Assembly: GCF_014174305.1 (NCBI RefSeq)
Contig: NZ_JABEQH010000005.1
Coordinates: 62,001-126,000 of the forward strand
Source: Gluconacetobacter johannae
GTDB taxonomy: Bacteria; Pseudomonadota; Alphaproteobacteria; Acetobacterales; Acetobacteraceae
DNA length: 64,000 nucleotides
Direction of reading: 5' to 3'
Made by a program: the position numbers and the translations under genes. The notes under the pieces are model-generated. The model was given only the letters and a program-made list of their open reading frames with translations. It was not told the origin of the DNA and searched no databases. Below, in pieces: positions 1 through 8,438 of this stretch; the first letter of the stretch is position 1; every line of letters starts with the position of its first letter.

Positions 1-1
1 A

Positions 2-673
2 GGGTGGCTGAGCCATGAGGAAAGGGAATATCTCTGCAAGGTCCGGCAACGACGCGTGCAAGTCAAAGCCGATCGTACAGCCCATTCGTTCCTTGCGGTG
101 GCCCGCGATCCCTATGTCTGGAAGCTGGCCAGTATTTTCTTCTGTCTATCTTTTGTGAATGGTACGATTCATTTCTGGCTTCCGCAAATGATCGGATCGG
201 TCGGGTTCGATAAATACACGGTCATGCGTCTTCTGCCGATTCCGTATTTCATCGGGGCCGTGGCATTGATCATTTGCGCGGCACGGTTGGATCGATCGGG
301 AAAGCGTCGCTGGAATATCCTGATTCCGATGGGGTTGGCATTCCTGTGTCTGATCCTGACGATTGTCTGTCAGCCGCTGATGATGAAGGGAATATTCATC
401 ACGATTGCCATCGCATCGCTGTTTACCGTTCTTGGTCTGATGTGGGTGGTTCCGGGGCAGATTCTGCAGGGGCCGGCCGCAGCGGGGGGGATCGCGTTAA
501 TCAACAGTATCGGGAATCTGGGAAATTTTTTCGGTCCGAGCATATTCTCGGGGCTGGTTCAGGAGACCGGGCATTACAGCGTCGGACTGGTGATGGACTC
601 GGTCGTCATGTTTCTTTCATTTCTGATATTCTATGTGATCAGCGCAGAGAAATCGGGAGATGTCCCGTTATGA
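2..673 (+). CDS. MFS transporter, C-terminal part (5' end outside window)
   Basis: This is the carboxy-terminal half of a major facilitator superfamily permease. The frame is open to the left edge of the window, and the residues there (GWLSHEERE) look like the cytoplasmic central loop of anion:cation symporter type MFS proteins. The GTG at 56 is therefore probably internal and not the true start. About six hydrophobic segments follow, with the pattern expected of helices 7-12, for example around residues WKLASIFFCLSF and the stretch ending in FYVISAEKS. The gene ends in TGA at 671-673, overlapping the ATG at 670 in the next reading frame. The substrate cannot be told from this half. The neighbouring NIPSNAP and rhodanese genes suggest a small catabolic operon. 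Confidence 0.85.
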   Translation, partial: GWLSHEEREYLCKVRQRRVQVKADRTAHSFLAVARDPYVWKLASIFFCLSFVNGTIHFWLPQMIGSVGFDKYTVMRLLPIPYFIGAVALIICAARLDRSGKRRWNILIPMGLAFLCLILTIVCQPLMMKGIFITIAIASLFTVLGLMWVVPGQILQGPAAAGGIALINSIGNLGNFFGPSIFSGLVQETGHYSVGLVMDSVVMFLSFLIFYVISAEKSGDVPL

Positions 674-699
674 TCCGAGAGCGGCGGCAGGGGTATCAG

Positions 700-1314
700 A
701 TGCTGTATGAAACCATTACGGTCACTGTATTGCCGGGGACACAGACGAAGGTTCTGGCGGATCTTCATCCCTTGCTTCTGTCGTTGAATGACGGTGGAAC
801 CTTCCTTGGCTGCTGGGTGAGCGAAATCGGGCCGCTGAACCAGATCATCATCCTGCGCGCCTTCGTGTTGATGGACGATCTGGCGGGGGCAAGGCAGGCT
901 TTGCTTGAATCGGGTCTCTTTCCCGACAGGGCGATCGGCGTCCGCGACGTTTCGTACCAAAGTTGGCGCGGCCTGCCGTTTCTGCCCTGTGTCCAGCCCG
1001 GCGAATATGGAAAGGTTTACGAAATACGGACTTACCATGTCCGTCCGGGCCATCTGTCCGATGTCGCCGAGGGTTTCAGGAAGACGTTGCCCGGCCGGAC
1101 GCCGCTCTCCCCTCTGCTGACGGCGATGTATAGTCTGGATGGGCCAGCGCGGTTTGCACATATCTGGCCTTACGGCAGCCTTGATGAGCGTGCACGCATC
1201 CGCCGGGAAGCGGTTGCGGCAGGTATCTGGCCGCCACGCGGCTCGGCAGGCTTTCTGACCGAGGACATGCGGTCGCAAGTAGTGGTTCCGGTTGCCTTTT
1301 CACCCTTGCGTTGA
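700..1314 (+). CDS. NIPSNAP family protein, two domains
   Basis: A 204-residue protein with two ferredoxin-like NIPSNAP-type halves. The first begins MLYETITVTV and the second VYEIRTYHVRPGHL near residue 107, which is the classic NIPSNAP opening. The second half carries the usual hydrophobic and tryptophan-rich end (FAHIWPYGSLDERARIR). I place the start at ATG 700, with AGGGG about 6 nt upstream, because family members begin at this point. An ATG at 670 in the same frame overlaps the upstream transporter stop and would add ten residues. Bacterial NIPSNAP proteins have no settled enzymatic function and often sit in catabolic operons. Position between a transporter and a sulfurtransferase suggests co-transcription. 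Confidence 0.8.
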   Translation: MLYETITVTVLPGTQTKVLADLHPLLLSLNDGGTFLGCWVSEIGPLNQIIILRAFVLMDDLAGARQALLESGLFPDRAIGVRDVSYQSWRGLPFLPCVQPGEYGKVYEIRTYHVRPGHLSDVAEGFRKTLPGRTPLSPLLTAMYSLDGPARFAHIWPYGSLDERARIRREAVAAGIWPPRGSAGFLTEDMRSQVVVPVAFSPLR

Positions 1315-1386
1315 CAGGCCACCGAAGGGCGGAGTGTGCGGGATTTTCCGGTGTCTCCGCTCGGGAAGAGAGGAAAGGAAAAGCGA

Positions 1387-2226
1387 ATGTCCTTGTTGAT
1401 CGAAGCCGAAGAACTGATGGTCAGGATCGGGCGCCCGGATCTTGTCATTCTGGATGCGACATCCGTATTGCCGGGACAATCGTTCGATCCGGATGAAAAT
1501 TTTCGGGTGCGCCGGATCGTGGGGGCACGCCGGTTCGATATCGAATGCTTTTCCGATCCCGACACGACCCTGCCGCATATGGTGCCCAGTCAGGGGCGTT
1601 TCGGCAGGCTGTTCGGGGATCTGGGCATCGAGGCGTCATCCGAGGTGGTCTTCTACGACCAGACGGGTGTCGCGTCGGCATGCCGGGGCTGGTGGCTGGC
1701 CGACCTGTTCGGTCATGCCAATGTCCGTGTGCTGAATGGTGGTCTGCCCGCGTGGAGCCGGGTCAACGGTGCTGTGGAAAGCGGCCCGGCGGCCGCGCCC
1801 GTGTCGAAGACCTATCATGCCAGCCCGCGCTATAGCCGTCTCAAGGGGCTGGGGGACGTGCTGTCTCTGTCGGGTACGCCCGATGCCGTTATTCTCGACG
1901 CGCGATCGAAAGCACGTTTTGCGGGAACGGCGAAGGAGCCACGTCCCGGCGTCAGGAGCGGCCATATTCCGGGGTCGCGGAATGTTCCCTTTGGTGAACT
2001 TCTCGACGCCGAAAACCGTTTTCTGCCCGCGTCGGATATCAGATTCCGGCTGGAGCAGGAAGGTGTGGACGGGGGGCAGCCGGTCATCACGACATGCGGA
2101 TCCGGCCTGACAGCCTGTGTTCTGGCGGCCGCACTCGTGGTGGCGGGCTTTCCGCGCGGGGCGGTTTATGATGGCTCGTGGGCAGAATGGGGTTCATTGC
2201 CGGATACGCCGATCGCGACGCTTTGA
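1387..2226 (+). CDS. Two-domain sulfurtransferase (thiosulfate/3-mercaptopyruvate type)
   Basis: A 279-residue tandem rhodanese. It moves sulfur from thiosulfate or 3-mercaptopyruvate to a thiophilic acceptor through a cysteine persulfide. The N-terminal domain (about 1-135) is the inactive one (VVFYDQTGVASACRGWW). The C-terminal domain holds the active loop CGSGLTA with the catalytic Cys at residue 237. A CGSG(V/L)TA loop is typical of 3-mercaptopyruvate sulfurtransferases (SseA type), whereas thiosulfate enzymes usually have CRxG loops. Start ATG 1387 is chosen because a purine-rich AGAGGAAAGGAA run lies just upstream; the open frame extends to 1336 without a better site. No signal peptide, so cytoplasmic. 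The 72-nt gap to the NIPSNAP gene allows one transcript. Confidence 0.88.
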   Translation: MSLLIEAEELMVRIGRPDLVILDATSVLPGQSFDPDENFRVRRIVGARRFDIECFSDPDTTLPHMVPSQGRFGRLFGDLGIEASSEVVFYDQTGVASACRGWWLADLFGHANVRVLNGGLPAWSRVNGAVESGPAAAPVSKTYHASPRYSRLKGLGDVLSLSGTPDAVILDARSKARFAGTAKEPRPGVRSGHIPGSRNVPFGELLDAENRFLPASDIRFRLEQEGVDGGQPVITTCGSGLTACVLAAALVVAGFPRGAVYDGSWAEWGSLPDTPIATL

Positions 2227-2407
2227 GCCGGACAAGGAAAGCCGGTGCACATGGTGCTGTCATCCGAGGACGTCGATGACGCGGGCGACGTAGACGAATC
2301 CCGTTCGTTACCACGCAGTTGCAATCCGAGGCCCGGCACCTGAGGCTGCCGGCGAGGCGGGAGACGGCGATCGGATCAAGATCAGCGCAAATCAACAGAC
2401 ACCCGGC

Positions 2408-3355
2408 TTAGAATCTGCCGGCGAAGCTGAGGTACACGGCATTTCCGCTGTGCCGCTTCCGAACGGCGAACTCAGGGAGCCAGTGAAGCGAACTGTTGAT
2501 CGCGATGCCGCCGAGCTTGAACCTATAGCGACCCACGGGACCGACTGCAAATGAGCGCCCCTGGAAACCGCCCAGACGAATCGCGAGAACGCCGGTATCG
2601 TCGGTTATCTGATACAATATGGAACCAGCCAACCCGAGACCCGGGCCCGCAGTCCCGATCGTTTTGGTTGCTGCCGTATCGAGGTGAAGCAGAGCGCCGC
2701 TCCGATAGTTGGTCTTATCGCTTGTCGTTTTGATATCGATGCCGACATTTGCGGAAATATCGAGACCGATCTTCCGCTGTATCCAACTGTAGGCCACTGT
2801 TGGCGTGAAGGTCCAGTAGTTCGTGCCTATATTCGCGAGCGAGCCGCGATTATAGGGGCCCGTGGGCGCGAATATGTCCGCTCTGCCCTGAAGAAAATGC
2901 CCCCTGCTATGCCAGCCAAGAATCACCGGCGTAACGATCATGTCTCCCAGCCCGCCGCTGGTGTCTGATCTCGATAGCCGGCCGATACTGCCTCTCGCAT
3001 CCAGGTATTGCCCAGGCAAGGTGATCCCGGCGCCGAACGCGACGGGGCCGAGATGAAGGTTGGAGACATAGATTGCACTCAGTGCAAAACTGCTGAAAGC
3101 CGCGTCAAGACCGGTGACCACGTTCCCGGCTACGGGAATGTCCTGAGACTTACGTGTTCCTGCATCGTAATAAAGATTCACGTCCGACCAGTACAATCCC
3201 GGTTGCGGAGGTAGAATACCCGCCCCGGGTGTCGCGTAGGCGCCCACAATGTAATGACCGGCGCCACCCTCCGTCGCCATCGCAGAGGGTAGCGCCACAC
3301 TTGATGTCGCTCCCACGAGCATGGTGCTGCACCATGCGTATGTCCGAATCCCCAT
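2408..3355 (-). CDS. Outer-membrane beta-barrel, SphA/MetA-type channel
   Basis: A 315-residue exported protein resembling the MetA-pathway-of-phenol-degradation family (Phenol_MetA_deg), putative outer-membrane channels found beside aromatic or hydrophobic substrate catabolism genes. A signal peptide is visible (MGIRTYAWCSTMLVGATSS...PSAMA, cleavage near residue 27). The mature part has the family features: YVVGAYATPGAGILPPQPGLYW-like opening, SGGLGDMIVTPVILGWH and APTGPYNRGSLANIGTNYWTF, followed by alternating beta strands and a terminal aromatic (AGRF). The start is well supported by GGGAGG a few bases upstream of ATG 3355. It stands alone, convergent with the sulfurtransferase gene 181 bp away; that gap holds no recognisable feature. 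Substrate unknown. Confidence 0.75.
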   Translation of the reverse strand: MGIRTYAWCSTMLVGATSSVALPSAMATEGGAGHYIVGAYATPGAGILPPQPGLYWSDVNLYYDAGTRKSQDIPVAGNVVTGLDAAFSSFALSAIYVSNLHLGPVAFGAGITLPGQYLDARGSIGRLSRSDTSGGLGDMIVTPVILGWHSRGHFLQGRADIFAPTGPYNRGSLANIGTNYWTFTPTVAYSWIQRKIGLDISANVGIDIKTTSDKTNYRSGALLHLDTAATKTIGTAGPGLGLAGSILYQITDDTGVLAIRLGGFQGRSFAVGPVGRYRFKLGGIAINSSLHWLPEFAVRKRHSGNAVYLSFAGRF

Positions 3356-3459
3356 GCTCTCCCTCCCTATATCCTGTCGCAGCCTGGATCACCTCGGCCG
3401 CGCGGGTCAGATAAACCGCCAGAACACGCATAGGGACCTCACCAGCGAGGCGTAGTTAC

Positions 3460-3993
3460 CTAAGTCAGCTTGATGGATATTAAGCTGGGAAATATTAGAA
3501 CGATGGCAAGACGAACAATATTGTCGTCGTAAAGTGCCCGGTTTGGGTAAACAACGGTCTCCTCATGCTGAATGCCTGGCTTGACCGGTAATGGGCCAAG
3601 TAACACAAGGTGGGAAATGCCTGCCAAAAGGAAGCATGATGATATTGCTTCCGTCACGCTACCAGTCGAATGCCAAGATCTTCCTGTCTTCGCCTGCCCA
3701 TTTGGATCGACGGCCGCAGTTGGATCAATCCGGTATTTGTCCTTCACGACATTGGTTTTGTTGTCGGTCGAGAATTTGAATGTCGGAATAACGCTCCAAA
3801 CGATACGGCGGTTGCCGGCGGAGGCGCCGACAAGTGGGGCTGCCGGGATTGAACAGAGCCGCTGTCCGCAATCGCAGACTCGGGGACCATTCCGGGGAAT
3901 GGGGATACCCGCGTCAGATTGACGCGGGGGGTTCGATTTCGGTTGGGACAGATATTCATATCTCCGCTCCGGCCTGGTTGCGTGTGCTAACAA
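3460..3993 (-). CDS. Doubtful hypothetical ORF in a gene-poor stretch
   Basis: The region 3356-4064 (about 700 bp) has no gene I recognise. The longest reading frame encodes 177 residues with many Pro, Arg and Ser and one hydrophobic segment near its end (LAIVLIFPSLISI). It has no signal peptide, no family motif and no convincing ribosome binding site. Base composition is lower in G+C than the neighbouring genes. It may be spurious or a leftover of a decayed gene, which would fit the broken genes to its right. I see no RNA gene, repeat or insertion sequence in this stretch. Confidence 0.15.
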   Translation of the reverse strand: MLAHATRPERRYEYLSQPKSNPPRQSDAGIPIPRNGPRVCDCGQRLCSIPAAPLVGASAGNRRIVWSVIPTFKFSTDNKTNVVKDKYRIDPTAAVDPNGQAKTGRSWHSTGSVTEAISSCFLLAGISHLVLLGPLPVKPGIQHEETVVYPNRALYDDNIVRLAIVLIFPSLISIKLT

Positions 3994-4064
3994 GGCATGT
4001 ACCGAACGATATCGGCTCCAAAAAAGAAATCGGGTAAATCATGGATGACGGCACACCGTGTGGT

Positions 4065-4520
4065 TCAGTTGGAGCCGTCTGTCTGCCAGCCGTCGTGGGC
4101 AGGAAATACCTGATTCCAGTATTTTCTCATGGACACCACGACCCAACCGGCCAGCCCCGCCATATCCAGCGCTTTGGCGAGCCGCCCGATGTCGCTGTTG
4201 CGGTCGTACGCAACTTCTCGTGTCGCATCATCGTGATGCACAATCAGACCAAGACGGGGACCCGATCCGCTGGTCGTGTATTGCAGCATCCGCAAGTTGC
4301 CGTCCGAGTTGCCAAATGCAACGATTGGCCGCCGCCCGACGAATTTGCCGATGGCTTCCGGTTTTCCGGTTCCGTCATCTACAAAATCGACCGCGGGCAG
4401 ACGAAACAATTCGCCCGTTCCGCCCGCGGACACCTGGTAACGTGTTTTGATTGTAGAGCCGATGATCTGCAACAATACAGGCGCGCCGTCGTGTTTGCGG
4501 CGGAGCAGGACGGTGCCCGC
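4065..4520 (-). pseudogene. HAD-family acid phosphatase, C-terminal remnant
   Basis: This frame encodes only the last third of a haloacid-dehalogenase-type phosphatase of the kind that commonly accompanies DUF2950 and DUF3300 genes. Recognisable family segments are IIGSTIKTRYQV, LPAVDFVDDGTGKPEAIG, GRRPIVAFGNSDGN and VHHDDATREVAYDR. The N-terminal core with the nucleophilic DxD motif is missing: directly upstream lies the stop codon of the DUF2950 gene, in the same frame. The motif IV acid is also changed (GNSDGN where relatives have GNSDGD). An internal TTG at 4475 could start a 136-residue peptide, but it could not be an active phosphatase. A deletion has most likely fused the phosphatase tail to the end of the DUF2950 gene. 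Confidence 0.75.
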
Positions 4521-5474
4521 TCACTCGCCGGGCGTTTCAATTTTTGTCCAGTCGAGGTCGGGATTGAACGTGACAATGCGCGCGACGCGCGACGACGTAT
4601 CCGGGCCAAGATCTTGCTGGAATACGACGCCTTCCTTGCCGACGATGAAGGTCATGATCCCCGACGCGCCATAGATCGCGGGCCACGCGATCAAGGCAAA
4701 TCCGTCAACCATCTTCCCCTCGCGAATGTAAGATTTGGCGCCATCGGGGGCGCCGGCGCCGCTCGCAGTCAGAATACGATACCGATATCCCTCATACGGC
4801 ACTGGATTATTCGGGTCGATCTGGCTGGAGTAGCCCTCGGACACCGCAGTTACGAAGAGCGGAGTGAGGGGGCTTTCGGGTATGCCGGGGGTCGAAGGCC
4901 AATAAAGACCATCGTAATTTCCGGGGGTGCTTGCCAGCCGCATGGCGTAAACCCCGGTGCCCGTTGCCTGCCTGAACATATCAAAATAGGCGTGTTGGGC
5001 GTCGACATAGGCAAGGCATATACGAATGGCTGCTATTTCGTTCCTGCCGATACGACGATTGATGATCTCCTGCGCGCCGGTACGCGAATCAAATCGCCAT
5101 CTTCCCGAGGTGCGAACGATGGGAATGGGCATCGGCCAGTCACTTGGACCCACCTGAACGACCATCCGATCCGGCGCGATTGGCGTAATCTTATGACCGG
5201 CGTCGTAAGCCTGCAGGAAGTTCATGGCTTGCGCGCGGTCTTTGACCGCGTCGCCAGAGCGAACAAGCGCCTCGCTGCCGGGACCGAGCACTTTGCCGAT
5301 CGCTCCTGCATCGTGCGTCTGCAAGGCGTCGACAAGCGCCGTTACGGCGTCTTGAGGGGAAGCGAAGCTCGGTTGAGCCGAACGCGCCATGGCGGGGCCG
5401 CCATACAGAATGGCAAGCGCTACCAGCGTCGTCGTCCCCAAGCGACGTCCGCCTCTTTTTTTATCGGCGACCAT
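4521..5474 (-). CDS. DUF2950 family exported protein
   Basis: A 317-residue protein of the DUF2950 family, whose function is unknown. It has a basic N-terminus and a hydrophobic segment ending in AMARSAQ (signal peptide, about 1-31). The family body follows: FASPQDAVTALVDALQTHD, WPMPIPIVRTSGRWRFD, EIINRRIGRNE, TPGNYDGLYWP and GASGIMTFIVGKEGVVFQQDLGPDT near the end. I set the start at ATG 5474 because AGGGGAGG lies just upstream and the signal peptide begins there; the frame stays open further but in sequence belonging to the DUF3300 gene. It overlaps the end of that gene by 14 nt, so the two are translationally linked. Family members are usually found with DUF3300 and a HAD phosphatase, as here. 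Confidence 0.88.
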   Translation of the reverse strand: MVADKKRGGRRLGTTTLVALAILYGGPAMARSAQPSFASPQDAVTALVDALQTHDAGAIGKVLGPGSEALVRSGDAVKDRAQAMNFLQAYDAGHKITPIAPDRMVVQVGPSDWPMPIPIVRTSGRWRFDSRTGAQEIINRRIGRNEIAAIRICLAYVDAQHAYFDMFRQATGTGVYAMRLASTPGNYDGLYWPSTPGIPESPLTPLFVTAVSEGYSSQIDPNNPVPYEGYRYRILTASGAGAPDGAKSYIREGKMVDGFALIAWPAIYGASGIMTFIVGKEGVVFQQDLGPDTSSRVARIVTFNPDLDWTKIETPGE

Positions 5475-6771
5475 GAAAACCTCCCCTGCCACCACCACCA
5501 CCACGCCCTTGAAACCCGCCTCCACCGCCCCGACGCTGAAAATTGGCCGATTGCCGACTTTGCGCGCCGCGTTGGCTGAAAGCGCCAGTCCGGCCACCGT
5601 CACCAACGCCACCAAACGCGCCAGAACGCTGAAAGCCGCCACTTTGCGGTTGAAAGCGCTGCCCGCCCCTTCCTTGCCCAAGTGCAGCGCTGTTGGGGCG
5701 TCCCTGAAAACTGGGCTGCGGACGACTGCCGGGGTTAAGGTTTGGCCGGTTGGCCGGGGTGGAGCTCCTGGGATGTTGCGGCGTGGGCCTGTTAACGAGG
5801 TTACCGGCCACCGGGACACTCCGCCGGCCGATTGAGTTGGTTGGCAGCCCTGTGCTGCGAACCGGCCGGCCCACGGGTCCACCGGCGGGTCTTTGCAAGT
5901 TGGTCGGCCGTTGACCGCCGGTCCGGTTCCAACTGGGGCTCCACGTGCCGGAGGTCACATGCTGCCGGTTCGTATTGATGTTATTGTAGCGACTGGCGTT
6001 CACATTGACGTTGCCATGGTTCCAGTTCGGACTCGACCACCCCCAAAGCGAAGAGCTGATGGCTACCCCTGTTCCGAAGGCAAGGCCGCCGAGAAGGGCG
6101 GTGCCTGCCACGTAAGCCGGCGCGGGAGAGGCTTCGACCGGAGGATATGTCGGGTAGGGCCACGGGCCGTAGACGGTCGATGGGCTGTAGGTTGGAACAT
6201 AGACCACGTCGGGTTGGGCCGGTTCGACGATGATCGTCTCTTGAGACCCGCCCTCCGATGGGGCTTGCGTCCGCACGGTCTGCTGCGGGGTCGATTGCAG
6301 ATGTTTTTGCGCCTGCGCCTGACGGCGAAGTCTCTGTACGCTGTCCAGGACGTCTTTTTGCTGATTTGCAAACGCATATCCCAATTGCTGGGTCCAACCG
6401 AGATTGCCGTTCATCTGTGAAAGCGCCTGCGGGAAGGGAATGAGAGACTTCACACTCGGATCCCAGTCGAGCGCATCGAGTGCCTTGGTCAACGCGGCCC
6501 CCTTGAGCGACTTATGCGCCGGATCGGACGCCCAACGCTCGGCTTCGACGATTTCCACCGGAAATGTCGACGCTATCAACATCTGAGTGAGCAGCGTGTC
6601 CGGGTACAGGGCGATGGGCGCAAGCAGCGCGTCGATCTGTTCCATGTCGAACTGTTCCGCCCCGGACTGCTGCTGCACCGGGGCAGGGCCGGCCTGGGCT
6701 TCTGCACAATTTAGCCATGCAGCGTTCAGAGCCAGCGCTGTCGTCAGTATGGGGAGCCATTGACGTTGCAT
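5461..6771 (-). CDS. DUF3300 family exported protein
   Basis: A 436-residue DUF3300 protein with a signal peptide (MQRQWLPILTTALALNAAW, cleavage near NCAEAQA). The conserved domain covers about residues 40-220: IDALLAPIALYPDTLLTQ, FPVEIVEAERW, DWDPSVKSLIPFPQALSQM and VEPAQPDVVYVPTYSPSTVYGPWPYP. A short hydrophobic glycine-rich stretch follows, then a long low-complexity tail rich in Arg, Asn, Pro, Gln and Gly that ends in RGG-like repeats. Such tails are common in this family and probably disordered. Start ATG 6771 has AAGGAAG upstream. It is the first gene of the DUF3300-DUF2950 pair. Function is unknown; an envelope location is likely from the signal peptide. Confidence 0.88.
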   Translation of the reverse strand: MQRQWLPILTTALALNAAWLNCAEAQAGPAPVQQQSGAEQFDMEQIDALLAPIALYPDTLLTQMLIASTFPVEIVEAERWASDPAHKSLKGAALTKALDALDWDPSVKSLIPFPQALSQMNGNLGWTQQLGYAFANQQKDVLDSVQRLRRQAQAQKHLQSTPQQTVRTQAPSEGGSQETIIVEPAQPDVVYVPTYSPSTVYGPWPYPTYPPVEASPAPAYVAGTALLGGLAFGTGVAISSSLWGWSSPNWNHGNVNVNASRYNNINTNRQHVTSGTWSPSWNRTGGQRPTNLQRPAGGPVGRPVRSTGLPTNSIGRRSVPVAGNLVNRPTPQHPRSSTPANRPNLNPGSRPQPSFQGRPNSAALGQGRGGQRFQPQSGGFQRSGAFGGVGDGGRTGAFSQRGAQSRQSANFQRRGGGGGFQGRGGGGGRGGFHGRR

Positions 6772-6796
6772 GATCGCGCTTCCTTTATGCAGCGTT

Positions 6797-7561
6797 TCAC
6801 GAAGTCGGGTTGAGTGGCGGAAGTGCGTTGATTGTCTTCCTGTGATGACGTTGGCGTCGGAGCAGTTGCGCCGCTTGACCCAGGCGACGAGCATCGCCAC
6901 GGTTCCGGCCCCGGGATGGTCCGAACAAATGCCTTTCCAGAATGGCGGTTTGCGCGTTCAGTTGCGGAGAGGACGATTCACCCACCCGGCAAGCGATCCA
7001 ACGTTGCAGCGCCCGAAAGGTGGCTTTCGGCTCGGCGGTTCGACACGCGCGCTCCAGGTTCCGAAAGGCGATCCGCTCGGCACCGCCCCATGCCGCGCGG
7101 CGTGCCGATATGTGGGGAGCAACAAAATCCAGCGCCGCGAGCGCAAGCCCCGGTACGTCGGTTGCGCGCCGCGTGACCACTCTCTTCAGCGCATCACCGA
7201 CGTGGAATGTGCCAGAAGGGAAGGGCGCCCAACTCTCGGTCAGCGTCACGTCGGGGGAGGCCACAATCGGTTCCGCCGGATCGAACCCGGGTGGCACGAT
7301 AGCCTCAAGAGAGAGACCCGGCCCCATCGTCGTTGCCTGGCTTTCGAACCGCAATACCTGCGCGCCCTCCACGCGAGGCGATGCGACCCGCGGAGGATAG
7401 GCCATTTCGTCCGGAAAAAGGACGTCAGCAAAGATATGCACAGTTTGGCCGACCATAACGGTCCCCACAGGCTCGCGCGTGGCGCGCAGCAGCATCGTTT
7501 GAGCACAGGCATACTGTACGCACATGAGGCAAACGATCAGGATACCCAACGCCTGTATCAT
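6797..7561 (-). pseudogene. BatD-like protein with internal deletions
   Basis: A 254-codon frame that reads as a shortened BatD-type (aerotolerance) protein. Present are a signal peptide (MIQALGILIVCLMCVQYACA), an early beta domain (EPVGTVMVGQTVHIFADVL), a middle piece (GTFHVGDALKRVVTRRATDVPG) and a C-terminal piece ending ALPPLNP. Full BatD proteins are usually 400 residues or more. Here the segment between VLRFESQATTM and GPGLSLEA, and the membrane anchor after LDFVAP, appear to be missing while the frame is kept. Its ATG overlaps the stop of the BatB/C-like remnant (TGATG arrangement at 7558-7561), which keeps the usual batBC-batD order. I call it a decayed gene, although a short product could still be made. 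Confidence 0.55.
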
Positions 7562-8261
7562 GGAGCCGTTCCCTGCTGCTCAAGCTGGCAGGCGAATCGG
7601 GCGCGCAGGAAATCTGCCGGCCTGGTTTGCACACGGCGTAGCCACAGGGCGCGGATCGCGTCATCCGCCATGGCTGGAACCGCGGCGTCATCAGGTGCGG
7701 GATGGTCGTCACGATCCCGATCCCGGCGATATCTCTCATCGGGCACGACCCGTTCCTGCCCTGTCTGCTCGCCCTGGAGGTGAGAGAGGCGAGAGCCAGA
7801 GCGCGATTGGCAACGGCGTCTGTCCATCCCGGCCGCATCGCCAGCGCCTGGTCATACTGCCGGACCGCATCCGTATATTTTCCAAGCATCACCAGCGCAT
7901 TTCCTCGATCGTAAGACGACACCGAGGTCTTCGACAGAGCGAAGCTTTGTTCTGCCTCGACAAAGCGACCTGCCTTCATCAGGGCGACACCACGCCAGAC
8001 CGGATCGGCGAAGACGTCGGCAGCGCGGTCGAACCTGCCATGTCGAAGCAGGAGTGCGCCTCTCTGGTCCGCCGTTGCCCAGAGCGCGCGCCAACCATCG
8101 TGCCAACTGAATCCCGCAAGGGCCATGGAGATCGGGAGGCCCTGATTGGGAAAGCGGGCCGTGGGAACCACTTCGTCCGCCAGCACGAATATCGCGCCCC
8201 CCTTGCCCACTTTCCGACAGCATTTGTCGTGCGTCGGCGATAGCGGCAGGAAGCGCGTCGC
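7558..8261 (-). pseudogene. BatB/BatC-like VWA-TPR protein, deleted and frameshifted
   Basis: Remnant of a Bat-operon protein with a von Willebrand A domain followed by TPRs. Small pieces of the VWA part remain (FLPLSPTHD, GGAIFVLADEV) with the rest deleted. The TPR part is well kept: DQRGALLLRHGRFDRAADVF, DPVWRGVALMKAGRFVEAEQ and YDRGNALVMLGKYTDAVRQ. Near 7780 the frame shifts. The usual acidic linker and the family C-terminus (IRALWLRRVQTRPADFLRARF) continue in another frame to the stop at 7558. The N-terminal membrane anchor and the metal-site region of VWA are gone. With the deleted batD beside it and no moxR, DUF58 or batA gene upstream, this is a dead Bat locus. Nothing else is visible in 8262-8438. 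Confidence 0.65.
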
Positions 8262-8438
8262 CCGCTTGCGACGGTGGTGACCGGCGGCCTGGTTTCCCCC
8301 ATCCTTCTTACATTGCTCGCGCTGCCTTCGAGCGGGGACTCGCGTTTTGTCCGCATGGACCAACGGTCATCGCGGTGCTGTGGAACCGCCGTGGGCAATA
8401 TCGTCGATGTGCGTTCCGCATTGGGATAATATGACTGC

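Noticed and set aside
4041-5579. Long plus-strand frame of 512 codons
   Set aside because: It is antisense to the DUF2950 gene and the HAD remnant, with no family motif and high Arg content typical of an antisense frame.
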